From: Albibeggiatoa sp964388965
GTDB lineage: Bacteria > Pseudomonadota > Gammaproteobacteria > Beggiatoales > Beggiatoaceae
DNA length: 36,836 nucleotides
Direction of reading: 5' to 3'
Assembly: GCA_964388965.1 (NCBI GenBank)
Contig: CAYMCP010000031.1
Coordinates: 1-36,836 of the forward strand
Position numbers and translations under genes: made by a program. The notes below the pieces were generated by a model. That model was not told the DNA's origin. It saw only the letters and a program-made list of their open reading frames with translations, and searched no databases. Below are positions 25,051 through 33,920 of this stretch, in pieces; the stretch's first letter is position 1; the number at the start of each line of letters is the position of its first letter.

Positions 25051-25674
25051 TTAACCAATAGCTGTTTCTAGTTGTTTGAGCAAGGTTTTAATTTTATTAT
25101 TCTGTATTTTCATTGCAGCTTTATTCACCACTAAGTGTGAACTAATGTCAGCAATATGCTCTAATGGCACCAAACCGTTAGCTTTCAAAGTGTTGCCTGT
25201 TTCGACTAAATCCACAATTAAATCCGCTAAATTGACAATTGGTGCAAGTTCCATCGAGCCGTATAATTTAATAATTTCAACTTGATGTCCTCGTGCGGCA
25301 AAATAGCGTTGGGTAATATTAATATATTTAGTCGCAATCCGTAAACGGCGGTGGCTGGGCATATTCGTGCCCTTAAAACCTGCAACCATCATTTTGCATT
25401 GAGCAATTTTTAAATCCAAAGGCTCATATAAATCATCACTATCATACTCCATTAACACATCTTTACCCGCCACACCAATATCAGCCGCACCATATTCTAC
25501 ATAAGTCGGTACATCAGAGGCACGAATCACAACTAATTTAATGTCATCTTGATTGGTATCTAAAATTAATTTACGCGAAGTTTCTGGATCATCAATCGCT
25601 TCGATGCCAGCTTGAGCTAATAAAGGTAAAGTTTCTTTAAAAATACGACCCTTAGATAATGCAATTTTTAACAT
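25051..25674 (-). CDS. hisG: ATP phosphoribosyltransferase, short form
   Basis: Catalyses the first step of histidine synthesis, ATP plus PRPP to phosphoribosyl-ATP. The 207-aa length and lack of a C-terminal regulatory domain mark it as the short HisG form, which in other bacteria needs HisZ as regulatory subunit; hisZ is not in the window. The sequence begins LKIALSKGRIFKETLPLL, has DVPTYVEYGAADIGVAGKDV and the PRPP-binding segment ADLIVDLVETGNTLKANGL. AAGG lies before the ATG. It is not in a his operon here; a binding-protein gene follows within a few bases. Confidence 0.96.
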   Translation of the reverse strand: MLKIALSKGRIFKETLPLLAQAGIEAIDDPETSRKLILDTNQDDIKLVVIRASDVPTYVEYGAADIGVAGKDVLMEYDSDDLYEPLDLKIAQCKMMVAGFKGTNMPSHRRLRIATKYINITQRYFAARGHQVEIIKLYGSMELAPIVNLADLIVDLVETGNTLKANGLVPLEHIADISSHLVVNKAAMKIQNNKIKTLLKQLETAIG

Positions 25675-25834
25675 CTAAATGACCTTTAGAAGAACAAAGT
25701 TTCATTATAGTGTTTCGCTATGACAACTTCAAAAAATAACTTGGCGAGTATAAATGCTAAACTATTATTTGCACAAATTTTAATAAGTATGCTATAGATA
25801 TAGACTATAAATTAATCTAATAGTGATAATAATA

Positions 25835-26653
25835 GTGAATAATAGTAAACGCCTTATCTTTTTTATTTCTGATGGTACTGGCATTACGGCGAAAACTCTG
25901 GGACATAGCCTACTTACGCAGTTTGAACAAATAAAATTCGATACTGTGACTTTACCTTATATCAACACGGCTGAACGGGCACAAGAAGTTGTATATCAAA
26001 TTAATCAAAAAGCTGTAGATGGTATGCGTCCGATTGTATTCGCCACATTGTTAGACCCAGAAATGCGGCATATTATTTCAACTAGTAATGCTTTGTTTTT
26101 AGATTTATTTGCAACTTTTATTCAGCCATTGGAATATGAGTTTCAAATGAAATCTTCTCATGCAATTGGTAAAAGCCATGTTGTGAATACCGCTTATAAT
26201 GAGCGGATTGAGGCAATTAATTTTGCTTTACAACATGATGACGGGCAGAGTTTTCAGCGTTATGAGGATGCGGACATTATTTTAATAGGGGTCTCTCGTT
26301 GTGGAAAAACACCTACATGCTTATATCTAGCTATGCAATTTGCTGTATTTGCTGCTAATTATCCGTTGACTGACGATGATATACAGACAAATTTATTACC
26401 AGACATATTATTATCTCATCAAGAAAAATTATTTGGTTTAAGCATTCATCCGTCACGATTACAAAAAATTCGTCAGGAACGCACGCCAAATAGCCACTAT
26501 GCTTCACTAGCACAATGCCAGCTTGAAGTGCAAAAAGTTGAGGCTTTATATCGCCAATTCAAAATACCGTTTATCAATACAACAGTCACGTCCGTTGAGG
26601 AGATTGCAACCAGTATTTTAGTCAATACCAAAATTGAACGTCCAACTTTTTAG
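25835..26653 (+). CDS. ppsR: PEP synthase regulatory protein (kinase/phosphorylase)
   Basis: A 272-aa bifunctional DUF299 protein that inactivates PEP synthase by ADP-dependent threonine phosphorylation and reactivates it by phosphorolysis. Signatures: N-terminal IFFISDGTGITAKTLGHSLL, the P-loop GVSRCGKTPTCLYLA at about 152-166, FAANYPLTDDD, and the C-terminal NTTVTSVEEIA. Two GTG starts are possible, 25823 and 25835; I prefer 25835 because a GTGA sits just upstream and the N-terminus then matches the family length. ppsA, often divergent beside it, is not present here. A miniature element follows. Confidence 0.94.
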   Translation: MNNSKRLIFFISDGTGITAKTLGHSLLTQFEQIKFDTVTLPYINTAERAQEVVYQINQKAVDGMRPIVFATLLDPEMRHIISTSNALFLDLFATFIQPLEYEFQMKSSHAIGKSHVVNTAYNERIEAINFALQHDDGQSFQRYEDADIILIGVSRCGKTPTCLYLAMQFAVFAANYPLTDDDIQTNLLPDILLSHQEKLFGLSIHPSRLQKIRQERTPNSHYASLAQCQLEVQKVEALYRQFKIPFINTTVTSVEEIATSILVNTKIERPTF

Positions 26654-26976
26654 ATTAACCTGAACTTTGCGTTAGAAAACAAAGCATCCTCAAGTACCGT
26701 CATTATGATAGGGTTACGCAGTTCAAATGAAAATTTATTCAAAGCGTTATGTTTTGGTGCTAATTTAGAATAGTTTTCCTCGTCCCAATAGTCTCCGTTG
26801 GGAGGCTGCAAAGATGCGCTGCGTCCTGATTTATTGTGAGTTGCAAATATGGAGTAAAATTTTCATGTGAACGGCGTAACGCCTAATAATATAAAACCAA
26901 ACATTTGAGTTCTACATTTCGCGCCCCTATTATTGACGTATTTATTTTTACAGTTTCACAATAAATAGGATTATCA
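26654..26976. other. 323-bp spacer holding miniature element C
   Basis: No gene is supported. Most of the space is the 173-bp element at 26711-26883; the remaining 90 bp upstream of moxR is AT-rich and may carry its promoter. Confidence 0.75.
26711..26883. mobile_element. Miniature inverted-repeat element, copy C (full form, 173 bp)
   Basis: Left end GGGTTACGCAGTTCAAATGA and right end TTTTCATGTGAACGGCGTAA then CGCC are inverted repeats of about 24 bp with two or three mismatches, flanked by TA (26709-26710 and 26884-26885). It contains both the left block shared with copy A and the middle/right blocks shared with copy B, so it looks like the most complete member. The middle has two small hairpins, CCCAA/TTGGG and GATGC/GCGTC. 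It cannot encode a transposase. Confidence 0.85.
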
Positions 26977-27930
26977 ATGGAAGCCAATCATTTTGATACA
27001 CTTAGGCAACATCTAGGTCAACACCTTATTGGACAACAACATCTGGTTAATAGCATGTTGATTTGTCTACTTAGTGATGGGCATCTATTAGTTGAAGGTA
27101 TGCCCGGACTAGCGAAAACGACTGCAATTAAAAGTTTGGCTGGTGTAATAGAGGGTGATTTTCATCGAATTCAATTTACACCGGATTTGCTCCCTGCTGA
27201 TTTAGTTGGTACAGATATTTATCAACACGAAACTGGGGCGTTTACATTTCGTCCAGGTCCTTTATTTCATAATATTTTACTTGCAGATGAAATCAATCGC
27301 GCACCACCTAAAGTTCAATCCGCGCTACTTGAATCTATGGCAGAACGACAAATTACCGTTGGACAAAAAACGTATCCCTTACCAAAACTGTTTTTAGTAT
27401 TAGCTACACAAAATCCCGTCGAACATGAAGGCACATACACTTTACCAGAAGCGCAATTAGACCGTTTTCTACTTCATGTCAAGGTAGATTATCCTAGTCG
27501 TGAAGAAGAATTAAAAATTTTAGATTTATTGGAAAATCCACAGGCAACAGCGTTTGAAGCTGCAATTAAATTTAGTCAAATTGATATTTTCGCAGCGCGT
27601 GAGGCAGTTAAGCAAATTTATTTATCAGCAAAGTTGAAAGAATATATTGTTGATATTGTCCGTGCTACTCGTATTCCAGAAGCATATAATCCAGATTTAG
27701 CACGTTGGCAACGGTTTGGTGCTTCGCCGCGTGCCAGTATTGCATTAAGCCGTTGTGCGAGATCGTGGGCATGGCTGCAAGGTGAGGAGTATGTGTCTCC
27801 TGAGCATATTCAGTATGTACTACCTGAAGTATTACGACATCGTATTTTATTATCGTTTGAAGCAGAAGCCGATGCAATTACACCAGTTCATTTTATTCAG
27901 AAATTATTAGAAGTAGTAGCAATCCCCTAA
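26977..27930 (+). CDS. MoxR-family AAA+ ATPase
   Basis: A 317-aa MoxR chaperone-like ATPase. Walker A is GMPGLAKT at 41-48, Walker B LLADEINRAPP with D104/E105, sensor 1 in VLATQNPVEHEGTYTLPEAQ, and the arginine-finger and sensor 2 segments (LDRFLLHV; GASPRASIALSRCAR) are in place. MoxR proteins usually work with DUF58 and von Willebrand A-domain partners encoded next to them, in metal insertion or envelope maturation. Here the next gene is convergent moaC and none of those partners is present. AGGA lies eight bases before ATG. Function is therefore open. Confidence 0.94.
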   Translation: MEANHFDTLRQHLGQHLIGQQHLVNSMLICLLSDGHLLVEGMPGLAKTTAIKSLAGVIEGDFHRIQFTPDLLPADLVGTDIYQHETGAFTFRPGPLFHNILLADEINRAPPKVQSALLESMAERQITVGQKTYPLPKLFLVLATQNPVEHEGTYTLPEAQLDRFLLHVKVDYPSREEELKILDLLENPQATAFEAAIKFSQIDIFAAREAVKQIYLSAKLKEYIVDIVRATRIPEAYNPDLARWQRFGASPRASIALSRCARSWAWLQGEEYVSPEHIQYVLPEVLRHRILLSFEAEADAITPVHFIQKLLEVVAIP

Positions 27931-28045
27931 AAAATTACGCTAAAAATCATATTTTGAGCGTCATGTTAAATGGTGATATTACTCCTTATAAGTTAATTTT
28001 TTACTGAAAAATAAATGTATTTTATGGCAGTTTTCATAAAGCTGC

Positions 28046-28522
28046 CTATTTTCTTTCCCATAGTCCAGATTTACCGCCTTCTTTTCTCAGCAACCTGACT
28101 TTATCAATTGTCATGGCGCGATCTACTGCTTTGCACATGTCATAAATAGTCAGCAATGCGACTTGTACGGCTGTTAGTGCTTCCATTTCCACACCCGTTT
28201 GTCCACGAGTTTCAACTTTAGTTTGACAATACACTGCATTTTCATCAGTTAAGACTGTAAAATCAACACTCACATGCGTTAAAGCCAATGGGTGACAAAG
28301 TGGAATTAAATCACTGGTTTTTTTCGATGCCATGATACCGGCAATACGCGCTACACCTAGTACATCACCTTTTTTGTGCTCGCCAGATTCAATCCGCGCT
28401 AACGTTTCAGGCTGCATAAAAATCCAACCTTCGGCAATAGCAATACGATGGGTTTCAGCTTTCGCGCCCACGTCAACAATATGCGCTTCACCTGCTTGGT
28501 TAAAATGCGTAAATTCTGACAT
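28046..28522 (-). CDS. moaC: Cyclic pyranopterin monophosphate synthase
   Basis: Converts the MoaA product to cyclic pyranopterin monophosphate in molybdenum cofactor synthesis. The 158-aa product has the family signatures KKGDVLGVARIAGIMASKKT, DLIPLCHPL, GVEMEALTAVQVALLTIYDM and the active-site D/K pair in YDMCKAVDR. Start ATG 28522 gives MSEFTHF with AAGGA upstream; seven more codons upstream are possible but unlike the family. No other moa gene is adjacent; glgB lies upstream on the same strand. Confidence 0.97.
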   Translation of the reverse strand: MSEFTHFNQAGEAHIVDVGAKAETHRIAIAEGWIFMQPETLARIESGEHKKGDVLGVARIAGIMASKKTSDLIPLCHPLALTHVSVDFTVLTDENAVYCQTKVETRGQTGVEMEALTAVQVALLTIYDMCKAVDRAMTIDKVRLLRKEGGKSGLWERK

Positions 28523-28634
28523 AGTAATTAAATCCTTTGGCAAAATATTATGATTGGCATACGGGATAATTTGTATCGAATTCTTTTACAGCCTTGCCAT
28601 TTGAGAACGATAAAAAAATCACGTAAAATTTAGA

Positions 28635-30824
28635 TTATTTGTCATTTGGAGTATTTATTAAAATAATTCCCGCCAATGGTGGCAAAGTCACTGATAACGA
28701 ATAAGGACGACCCATCCATGTTTTAAGCTCTGTCGCTACATGACCATTTCCCATGTTGCTCCCACCATAGTATGCTGCATCAGAATTAAAAATTTCATGA
28801 TATTCTCCCGCTTGGTCTACACCAATTTGATAGGCATGACGCGGCACAGGCGTAAAATTTAGCAATACAATAACTTGTTTTAATTCATTATTTACCCGCG
28901 CTTGGCGTATAAATGAAATCACAGATTGTTCTGCATCATGACTATCGATCCATTGGAAACCCATTTGCGTAAAATCATCTACGTGCAATGCGGGTTCAGT
29001 TAAATATAATTGATTTAAATCGCAGACCAATTGTTGTATGCCTTGATGCACATCAATCTCTAATAATTCCCAGTCTAAACTGTTTTTAAATTGCCATTCT
29101 TGACCTTGAGCAAATTCACAGCCCATAAATAATAGTTTTTTACCTGAATAGCACCACATATAAGTGTATAACAAACGTAAATTAGCAAATTTTTGCCATG
29201 CATCACCGGGCATTTTATCTAGCAATGATCGCTTACCATGTACAACTTCATCATGGGAGAACGGCAAAATAAAATTTTCACTAAACGCATACGATACGCT
29301 AAATGTCAAATGATCATGATGATAAGTGCGGTGTATAGGGTCTTTGGACATGTATTGCAATGAATCGTGCATCCAACCCATATTCCACTTCATGCTAAAT
29401 CCTAATCCACCAACATAGGGTGGTTTTGTGACTTGTGGCCAACTGGTTGATTCTTCTGCAATAATGATAATACCTTTACATTCTTTATGCAGTACGGTAT
29501 TCATCTGGCGCATAAATTCAATTGCTTCTAAATTTTCATTACCGCCGTATTGGTTAGGAATCCATTCACCCGGCTCACGCGAATAATCTAAATATAACAT
29601 TGAAGCGACTGCGTCTACTCGCAAACCGTCAATGTGGAATTCTTTTAGCCAATACAATGCATTAGAAATTAAAAAGCAAATCACTTCATAACGAGCATAA
29701 TTAAAAATTAATGTTCCCCAATCTTGATGTTCACCTTGTCGCGGGTCAGCGTATTCGTAGAGTGCCGCGCCGTCAAACCACGCTAAACTGTGTGCATCTT
29801 TGGGGAAGTGACCGGGTACCCAGTCTAAAATGACGCCGATGCCGTGTTGATGACAAAAATTTACAAAATAACGAAAATCATCAGGTGAACCAAAACGACT
29901 TGTCGGCGCAAAATAACCCGTGACTTGATAACCCCAAGAATCATCTAAAGGATGTTCGGCAATGGGTAATAATTCAATGTGAGTAAAATGTAAATTTTTT
30001 ACATAATCTACTAATTGGTGTGCAAGTTGGCGATAATTTAAAAATTCATTGTTTTCATCGCGTAACCACGAGCCTAAATGTACTTCATATATACTCATAG
30101 GTTGAGTTTGCCAATCAAATTGCTCACGCTGTTTTAACCATATTCCATCTTGCCATTGATATTGACTTGGACTAAGTACATAGGAAGAGGTTTGAGGACG
30201 TTTTTCAAAAGCTTGTCCGTAAGGGTCAGATTTAAGATGAATAGTATTATCTGCGCCTAAAATTTCGTATTTATATAAACTATTAGGTCTGATATTTGGG
30301 ATAAATAATTCCCATACACCAAATTCTTGATGACAATACATGGGATAACGTCGTCCGTCCCAATCACAAAAATCACCTACTACACTGACTCGTTGTGCAT
30401 TTGGTGCCCACAGGGCAAATAATACACCTTCTATCCCGTCAACAAAATGTTGTCTCGCGCCTAAAAAGCGGTACGCATACCAGTGTTTACCTTGCTGAAA
30501 TAAGCGCAAATCAGCTTCACTTAGTTGTAGAGCAAAGTGATATGGATCATAATTTTTGTATTTTTTGCCCGTTTTATCTTGCCATTGAATTTGATATTTA
30601 TCTGCAACTGTACCGAGTACGCCTCGCCATTCAAATAAACCTGCATTGTCAATTTTTTGTAGTGGGATGTCGCCTGGCTGAATAAACACAGTTTGAGCTT
30701 GAGGGAGAAAAACACGGACGATTTGTTGTTTTTTAATTTGATGTTTACCCAAAACACAAAATGGGTCTTGGTGACGACCTTCAATGAGTTTTTGAATATC
30801 GGTTTGTGATGTGTTATGTGACAT
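28635..30824 (-). CDS. glgB: 1,4-alpha-glucan branching enzyme
   Basis: A 729-aa GH13 enzyme that makes alpha-1,6 branches in glycogen. Domains in order: N1 segment (DPFCVLGKHQ), CBM48 (about 130-225, with VLFALWAPNAQRVSVVGDFC), the (beta/alpha)8 barrel and the C-terminal beta domain. Catalytic residues are nucleophile D404 in GLRVDAVASMLY, acid E457 in IIAEEST and D525 in FSHDEVVHGKRSLL; MSIYEVHLGSW and DDSWGYQ are also typical. The start at ATG 30824 follows GGTGG. No glgA, glgC or glgP is adjacent. Upstream residues to 30860 are not family-like. Confidence 0.97.
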   Translation of the reverse strand: MSHNTSQTDIQKLIEGRHQDPFCVLGKHQIKKQQIVRVFLPQAQTVFIQPGDIPLQKIDNAGLFEWRGVLGTVADKYQIQWQDKTGKKYKNYDPYHFALQLSEADLRLFQQGKHWYAYRFLGARQHFVDGIEGVLFALWAPNAQRVSVVGDFCDWDGRRYPMYCHQEFGVWELFIPNIRPNSLYKYEILGADNTIHLKSDPYGQAFEKRPQTSSYVLSPSQYQWQDGIWLKQREQFDWQTQPMSIYEVHLGSWLRDENNEFLNYRQLAHQLVDYVKNLHFTHIELLPIAEHPLDDSWGYQVTGYFAPTSRFGSPDDFRYFVNFCHQHGIGVILDWVPGHFPKDAHSLAWFDGAALYEYADPRQGEHQDWGTLIFNYARYEVICFLISNALYWLKEFHIDGLRVDAVASMLYLDYSREPGEWIPNQYGGNENLEAIEFMRQMNTVLHKECKGIIIIAEESTSWPQVTKPPYVGGLGFSMKWNMGWMHDSLQYMSKDPIHRTYHHDHLTFSVSYAFSENFILPFSHDEVVHGKRSLLDKMPGDAWQKFANLRLLYTYMWCYSGKKLLFMGCEFAQGQEWQFKNSLDWELLEIDVHQGIQQLVCDLNQLYLTEPALHVDDFTQMGFQWIDSHDAEQSVISFIRQARVNNELKQVIVLLNFTPVPRHAYQIGVDQAGEYHEIFNSDAAYYGGSNMGNGHVATELKTWMGRPYSLSVTLPPLAGIILINTPNDK

Positions 30825-31204
30825 AGTCCACCCATTTGAGTTGAGCCACTTTTGGAACAATCGTTATTCTATTGCAAATAAATGCAAACAAACAGTACCG
30901 CAAGCGGATAGTGCATCCAAATAGTCAGTAAAATCAAAAATATCTACTTTTAGCACTTGTACTGTTAATGGCTCATGATCTACAAAGTGCGCAGAAAGAG
31001 AAAAAAGTAGAAATAGGAAAAAAGTCAATGTTACTCAACTTTTAAAATGCTTTATTCGGAAAAAAACAGTATAAAATGTCTAATGTTTTCTTTCAACGAT
31101 TTAAGGCTGTAAAAATATGCTTTTTTTGAGTTATAACGATTTAAAATCAGAAAGTTATAGTAATTATTTTTATATTTTTTACAGCCTTGATGATTGTCTA
31201 TTTC
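30825..31204. other. 380-bp noncoding region with a 13-bp inverted repeat
   Basis: No gene is supported. The notable structure is the inverted repeat at 31103-31188, given separately. The part next to glgB is AT-rich and should hold its promoter, but I cannot fix the boxes. Confidence 0.6.
31103..31188. repeat. 86-bp segment with perfect 13-bp terminal inverted repeats
   Basis: AAGGCTGTAAAAA (31103-31115) and TTTTTACAGCCTT (31176-31188) are perfect inverse copies around an AT-rich core. It lies 16 bp after the leuA stop. Read from leuA, the stem would be long-range and the following bases lack a clean T-tract, so a miniature element is about as likely as a terminator. Confidence 0.6.
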
Positions 31205-32734
31205 CTATACCTGCGGATGCTTACGCTCGATTGGTGTGATGATTTTATTTAAGGCATTCAAATAGGCTTTTGCTGAAGCAACCACAATATCCGTATCCGA
31301 ACCTTGCCCATTAACAATGTGATTGTCTTTTTCCAAACGCACACCTACCTCACCCTGCGAATCCGTACCATTAGTCACGTTGTTTACAGAATACACCAAC
31401 AAGCGTGTGTGACTATTCATGATTTTTTCAATCGCTTTAAACGTCGCGTCAACGGGACCACTACCATCAGACTCGCCAACTTTTTCCTCACCATTGACAT
31501 TCAAAGTAATTTTAGCTTGAGGGCGTTCGCCTGTTTCAGACACGGCTTTCATGCTAATTAAGGTGATTTGCTCATGTTCATAGCTCAAAGTATCGCTTAC
31601 TAAAGCTTGTAAATCCTCGTCATAAATTTCGTGTTTTTTATCCGCTAAATCTTTAAAACGCGAAAACACTAAATTCAACTCTTTTTCTGATTGAAACTCG
31701 ATACCTAAACTAGTCAAATGTGCCCGAAAAGCATTGCGTCCGGAATGTTTACCTAACACCATTCGGTTAGTATGCCAACCAACATCTTCCGCTCGCATAA
31801 TTTCGTAAGTTTGACGATGTTTTAAAACGCCATCTTGGTGAATACCGGATTCATGCGCAAACGCATTAGCACCAACAATTGCTTTATTCGGTTGTACTGG
31901 GAAACCGGTAATACTCGATACCAAACGTGAACAATTAACAATTTGGGTTGTGTCAATATTCGTCTCACACACAAATACGTCTTGACGTGTACGCACAGCC
32001 ATTACGACCTCTTCTAAGGCTGCATTACCGGCGCGTTCTCCCAAGCCATTAATTGTGCACTCAACTTGTCTCGCACCATTCATCACCGCAGCCAATGAAT
32101 TTGCGACTGCTAAACCTAAATCATTATGACAATGCACTGAAAATATTGCTTTATCCGCATTTGGAACACGTTCGATTAAAGTGGCGATGACTTTACCAAA
32201 ACGATCCGGCATTTTATAGCCCACTGTATCAGGAATATTAATCGTACCTGCACCCGCGTCGATCACCGCCTCAATAATGCGACATAAAAACTCTATTTCT
32301 GAACGTCCTGCGTCTTCTGGCGAAAACTCTACATTGTCAGTAAAGCGACGCGCATATTTCACCGCTTTTACCGCATGTTCTACCACTTGATCGGGGTGCA
32401 TTTTTAATTTTTTTTCCATGTGCACCGGTGATGTTGCGATAAAGGTATGAATCCGCGAGGATTTTGCATGTTTTAATGCTTCAGCAGCACGCTCAATATC
32501 TGCTTCCATTGCCCGCGCCAAACCGCACACCGTACTATCTTGCACCGCACTGGCGACCGCTTGCACCGCTTCAAAATCACCTTGACTTGCGATTGGAAAA
32601 CCTGCTTCAATCACATCTACGCGCATTTTTTCTAATGCTTTAGCGATTCTGACTTTTTCATCTTTAGTCATAGAAGCACCAGGGCTTTGTTCTCCGTCGC
32701 GTAATGTCGTATCGAAAATAATTAATTTATCCAT
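31205..32734 (-). CDS. leuA: 2-isopropylmalate synthase
   Basis: First committed enzyme of leucine synthesis: acetyl-CoA plus 2-oxoisovalerate to 2-isopropylmalate. The 509-aa product has the HMGL-like barrel with FDTTLRDGEQSPGASM at the start, SVHCHNDLGLAVANSLA (metal-binding HxH) and NGLGERAGNAALEEVVMAV. The C-terminal LeuA regulatory domain (from about 390) includes GSGPVDATFKAIE and gives leucine feedback. ATG 32734 follows AAAGGA; the 11 upstream codons to 32767 are not family-like. It is alone, without leuBCD. I saw no leucine-rich leader peptide upstream. Confidence 0.97.
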   Translation of the reverse strand: MDKLIIFDTTLRDGEQSPGASMTKDEKVRIAKALEKMRVDVIEAGFPIASQGDFEAVQAVASAVQDSTVCGLARAMEADIERAAEALKHAKSSRIHTFIATSPVHMEKKLKMHPDQVVEHAVKAVKYARRFTDNVEFSPEDAGRSEIEFLCRIIEAVIDAGAGTINIPDTVGYKMPDRFGKVIATLIERVPNADKAIFSVHCHNDLGLAVANSLAAVMNGARQVECTINGLGERAGNAALEEVVMAVRTRQDVFVCETNIDTTQIVNCSRLVSSITGFPVQPNKAIVGANAFAHESGIHQDGVLKHRQTYEIMRAEDVGWHTNRMVLGKHSGRNAFRAHLTSLGIEFQSEKELNLVFSRFKDLADKKHEIYDEDLQALVSDTLSYEHEQITLISMKAVSETGERPQAKITLNVNGEEKVGESDGSGPVDATFKAIEKIMNSHTRLLVYSVNNVTNGTDSQGEVGVRLEKDNHIVNGQGSDTDIVVASAKAYLNALNKIITPIERKHPQV

Positions 32735-33139
32735 GAGAAAATCCTTTGCTATTATAAGGCACAGCACCGGCGTAAAATAAGTTTTAGGCTATACCTAATA
32801 GGTAAAAATTAGAAATTTTAAATCAAAAATTGGGGGAATTATCCCTTTCAGGATAGCAAGAATTTATTTGCCCGCAGTGGGCAGCAGGATAAACACGCAC
32901 AAACAGCTCTGTCTGGTGCAGATAGGAAACTGACAAATGGTTGCAGAATTTATGGCGTACATGATTAGATATGAATTACAGCAAGTTTTAGCGGAAATAA
33001 TGGCTTAATGATAAACTGATCAATCAATTTTGCCAAGTCTTTTTAATAAAAAATCGAGTGAATCTTATTCGTCTGCGCGTCACTAAACTTTCATGCTACT
33101 GTGGCTTAATGCGATTTGAAACGCTCATTGGAAATGTGT
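32735..33139. other. 405-bp divergent spacer with small hairpins and a tiny ORF
   Basis: The space between leuA and coaD holds small hairpins TATCC-CTTTCA-GGATA (about 32839-32854), GCCC-GCAGT-GGGC (about 32871-32883) and CTGTCT-GGTGC-AGATAG (about 32909-32925), followed by a 23-codon frame at 32937. No known RNA family is recognised. The remainder shows nothing clear. Confidence 0.5.
32937..33008 (+). CDS. Possible 23-aa micro-ORF
   Basis: ATG 32937 is preceded by GGAAA at a suitable distance and opens MVAEFMAYMIRYELQQVLAE followed by IMA and TAA. It would form an amphipathic helix. It lies about 130 bp upstream of coaD. At this length it can be chance. Confidence 0.22.
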   Translation: MVAEFMAYMIRYELQQVLAEIMA

Positions 33140-33619
33140 ATGACAATTACAGCGATTTATCCCGGAACATTTGACCCAATTACACTTGGACATGCTGATA
33201 TTGCACGCCGTGCAGCCTCACTATTTGATCATGTGATTGTCGCAGTGGCGGTTGGCGAGTCCAAATATCCTTTATTCTCACTTGAAGAACGCATTTTATT
33301 AGCTGAAAAAACCTTGCAAAATATTGAAAATATTACAATTAAAGGTTTTGGTAATCTATTAGCTGACTTTGCTAAACAACAAAATGCACAAGTTTTTGTA
33401 CGGGGATTACGTGCTGTTTCTGATTTTGAATATGAATTTCAATTGGCGGGAATGAATCGGAACTTGATTCCTGATGTAGAAACCATATTTCTAACTCCAG
33501 CGGCAGAATATACGTTTATTTCCTCTAGTTTAATTAAGGAAATTGCCAAGCTCAATGGTCCTGTGCAGGACTTTGTGCATCCTGACGTGATGGCTGCACT
33601 CTTGCGTAAAATGAATTAA
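33140..33619 (+). CDS. coaD: Phosphopantetheine adenylyltransferase
   Basis: Joins ATP and 4'-phosphopantetheine to form dephospho-CoA, the penultimate step of coenzyme A synthesis. The 159-aa length is exactly typical. The nucleotidyltransferase motif reads YPGTFDPITLGHADI with the T/HxGH residues, then RGLRAVSDFEYEFQLAGMNR and the ATP motif ISSSLIKEIA. ATG 33140 with GGAA upstream is preferred; ATG 33134 or TTG 33116 would add two or eight residues. The ferredoxin gene follows after 36 bp, a pairing common in gammaproteobacteria. Confidence 0.97.
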   Translation: MTITAIYPGTFDPITLGHADIARRAASLFDHVIVAVAVGESKYPLFSLEERILLAEKTLQNIENITIKGFGNLLADFAKQQNAQVFVRGLRAVSDFEYEFQLAGMNRNLIPDVETIFLTPAAEYTFISSSLIKEIAKLNGPVQDFVHPDVMAALLRKMN

Positions 33620-33655
33620 TATACCATCCCCATAATGAAATAACAGAGAGTCAAG

Positions 33656-33904
33656 ATGGCACTTTATATTACCGATGAATGTATCAATTGTGACGTTTGT
33701 GAGCCTGAATGTCCAAATGGCGCGATTACACAGGGTGAAGAGATTTATGAAATTGAACCCAGCTTATGTACTGAATGTGTAGGGCACTATGAGGAGTCTC
33801 AGTGTGTTGAGGTTTGTCCTGTCGATTGTATTCTGGTTCACCCAGACCACGAAGAATCAAAAGATGAATTAATGGAAAAATTTAAGCGAATCACTAACCA
33901 ATAA
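33656..33904 (+). CDS. 2[4Fe-4S] ferredoxin, YfhL/Alvin type
   Basis: An 82-aa ferredoxin. The first cluster is ligated by C9, C12, C15 and a remote cysteine near C58; the second by C38, C41, C50, C54 with the eight-residue insertion between C41 and C50 and the C-terminal helix (ESKDELMEKFKRI) that mark the Allochromatium-type, low-potential ferredoxins. C19 completes the first motif CINCDVCEPEC. It carries electrons in the cytoplasm; the partner is unknown. AGAGAG precedes the ATG. Probably co-transcribed with coaD. Confidence 0.95.
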   Translation: MALYITDECINCDVCEPECPNGAITQGEEIYEIEPSLCTECVGHYEESQCVEVCPVDCILVHPDHEESKDELMEKFKRITNQ

Positions 33905-33920
33905 ATTGTTTTTTTAGCGT

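Noticed and set aside
22686..25058. A 790-residue fusion of a periplasmic binding protein and an NtrC-type regulator
   Set aside because: The join runs through 100 N, and a secreted domain fused directly to a cytoplasmic DNA-binding regulator without a membrane segment makes no sense.
32735..33139. Leucine attenuator upstream of leuA
   Set aside because: No leucine-rich leader peptide or T-box signature on the minus strand.
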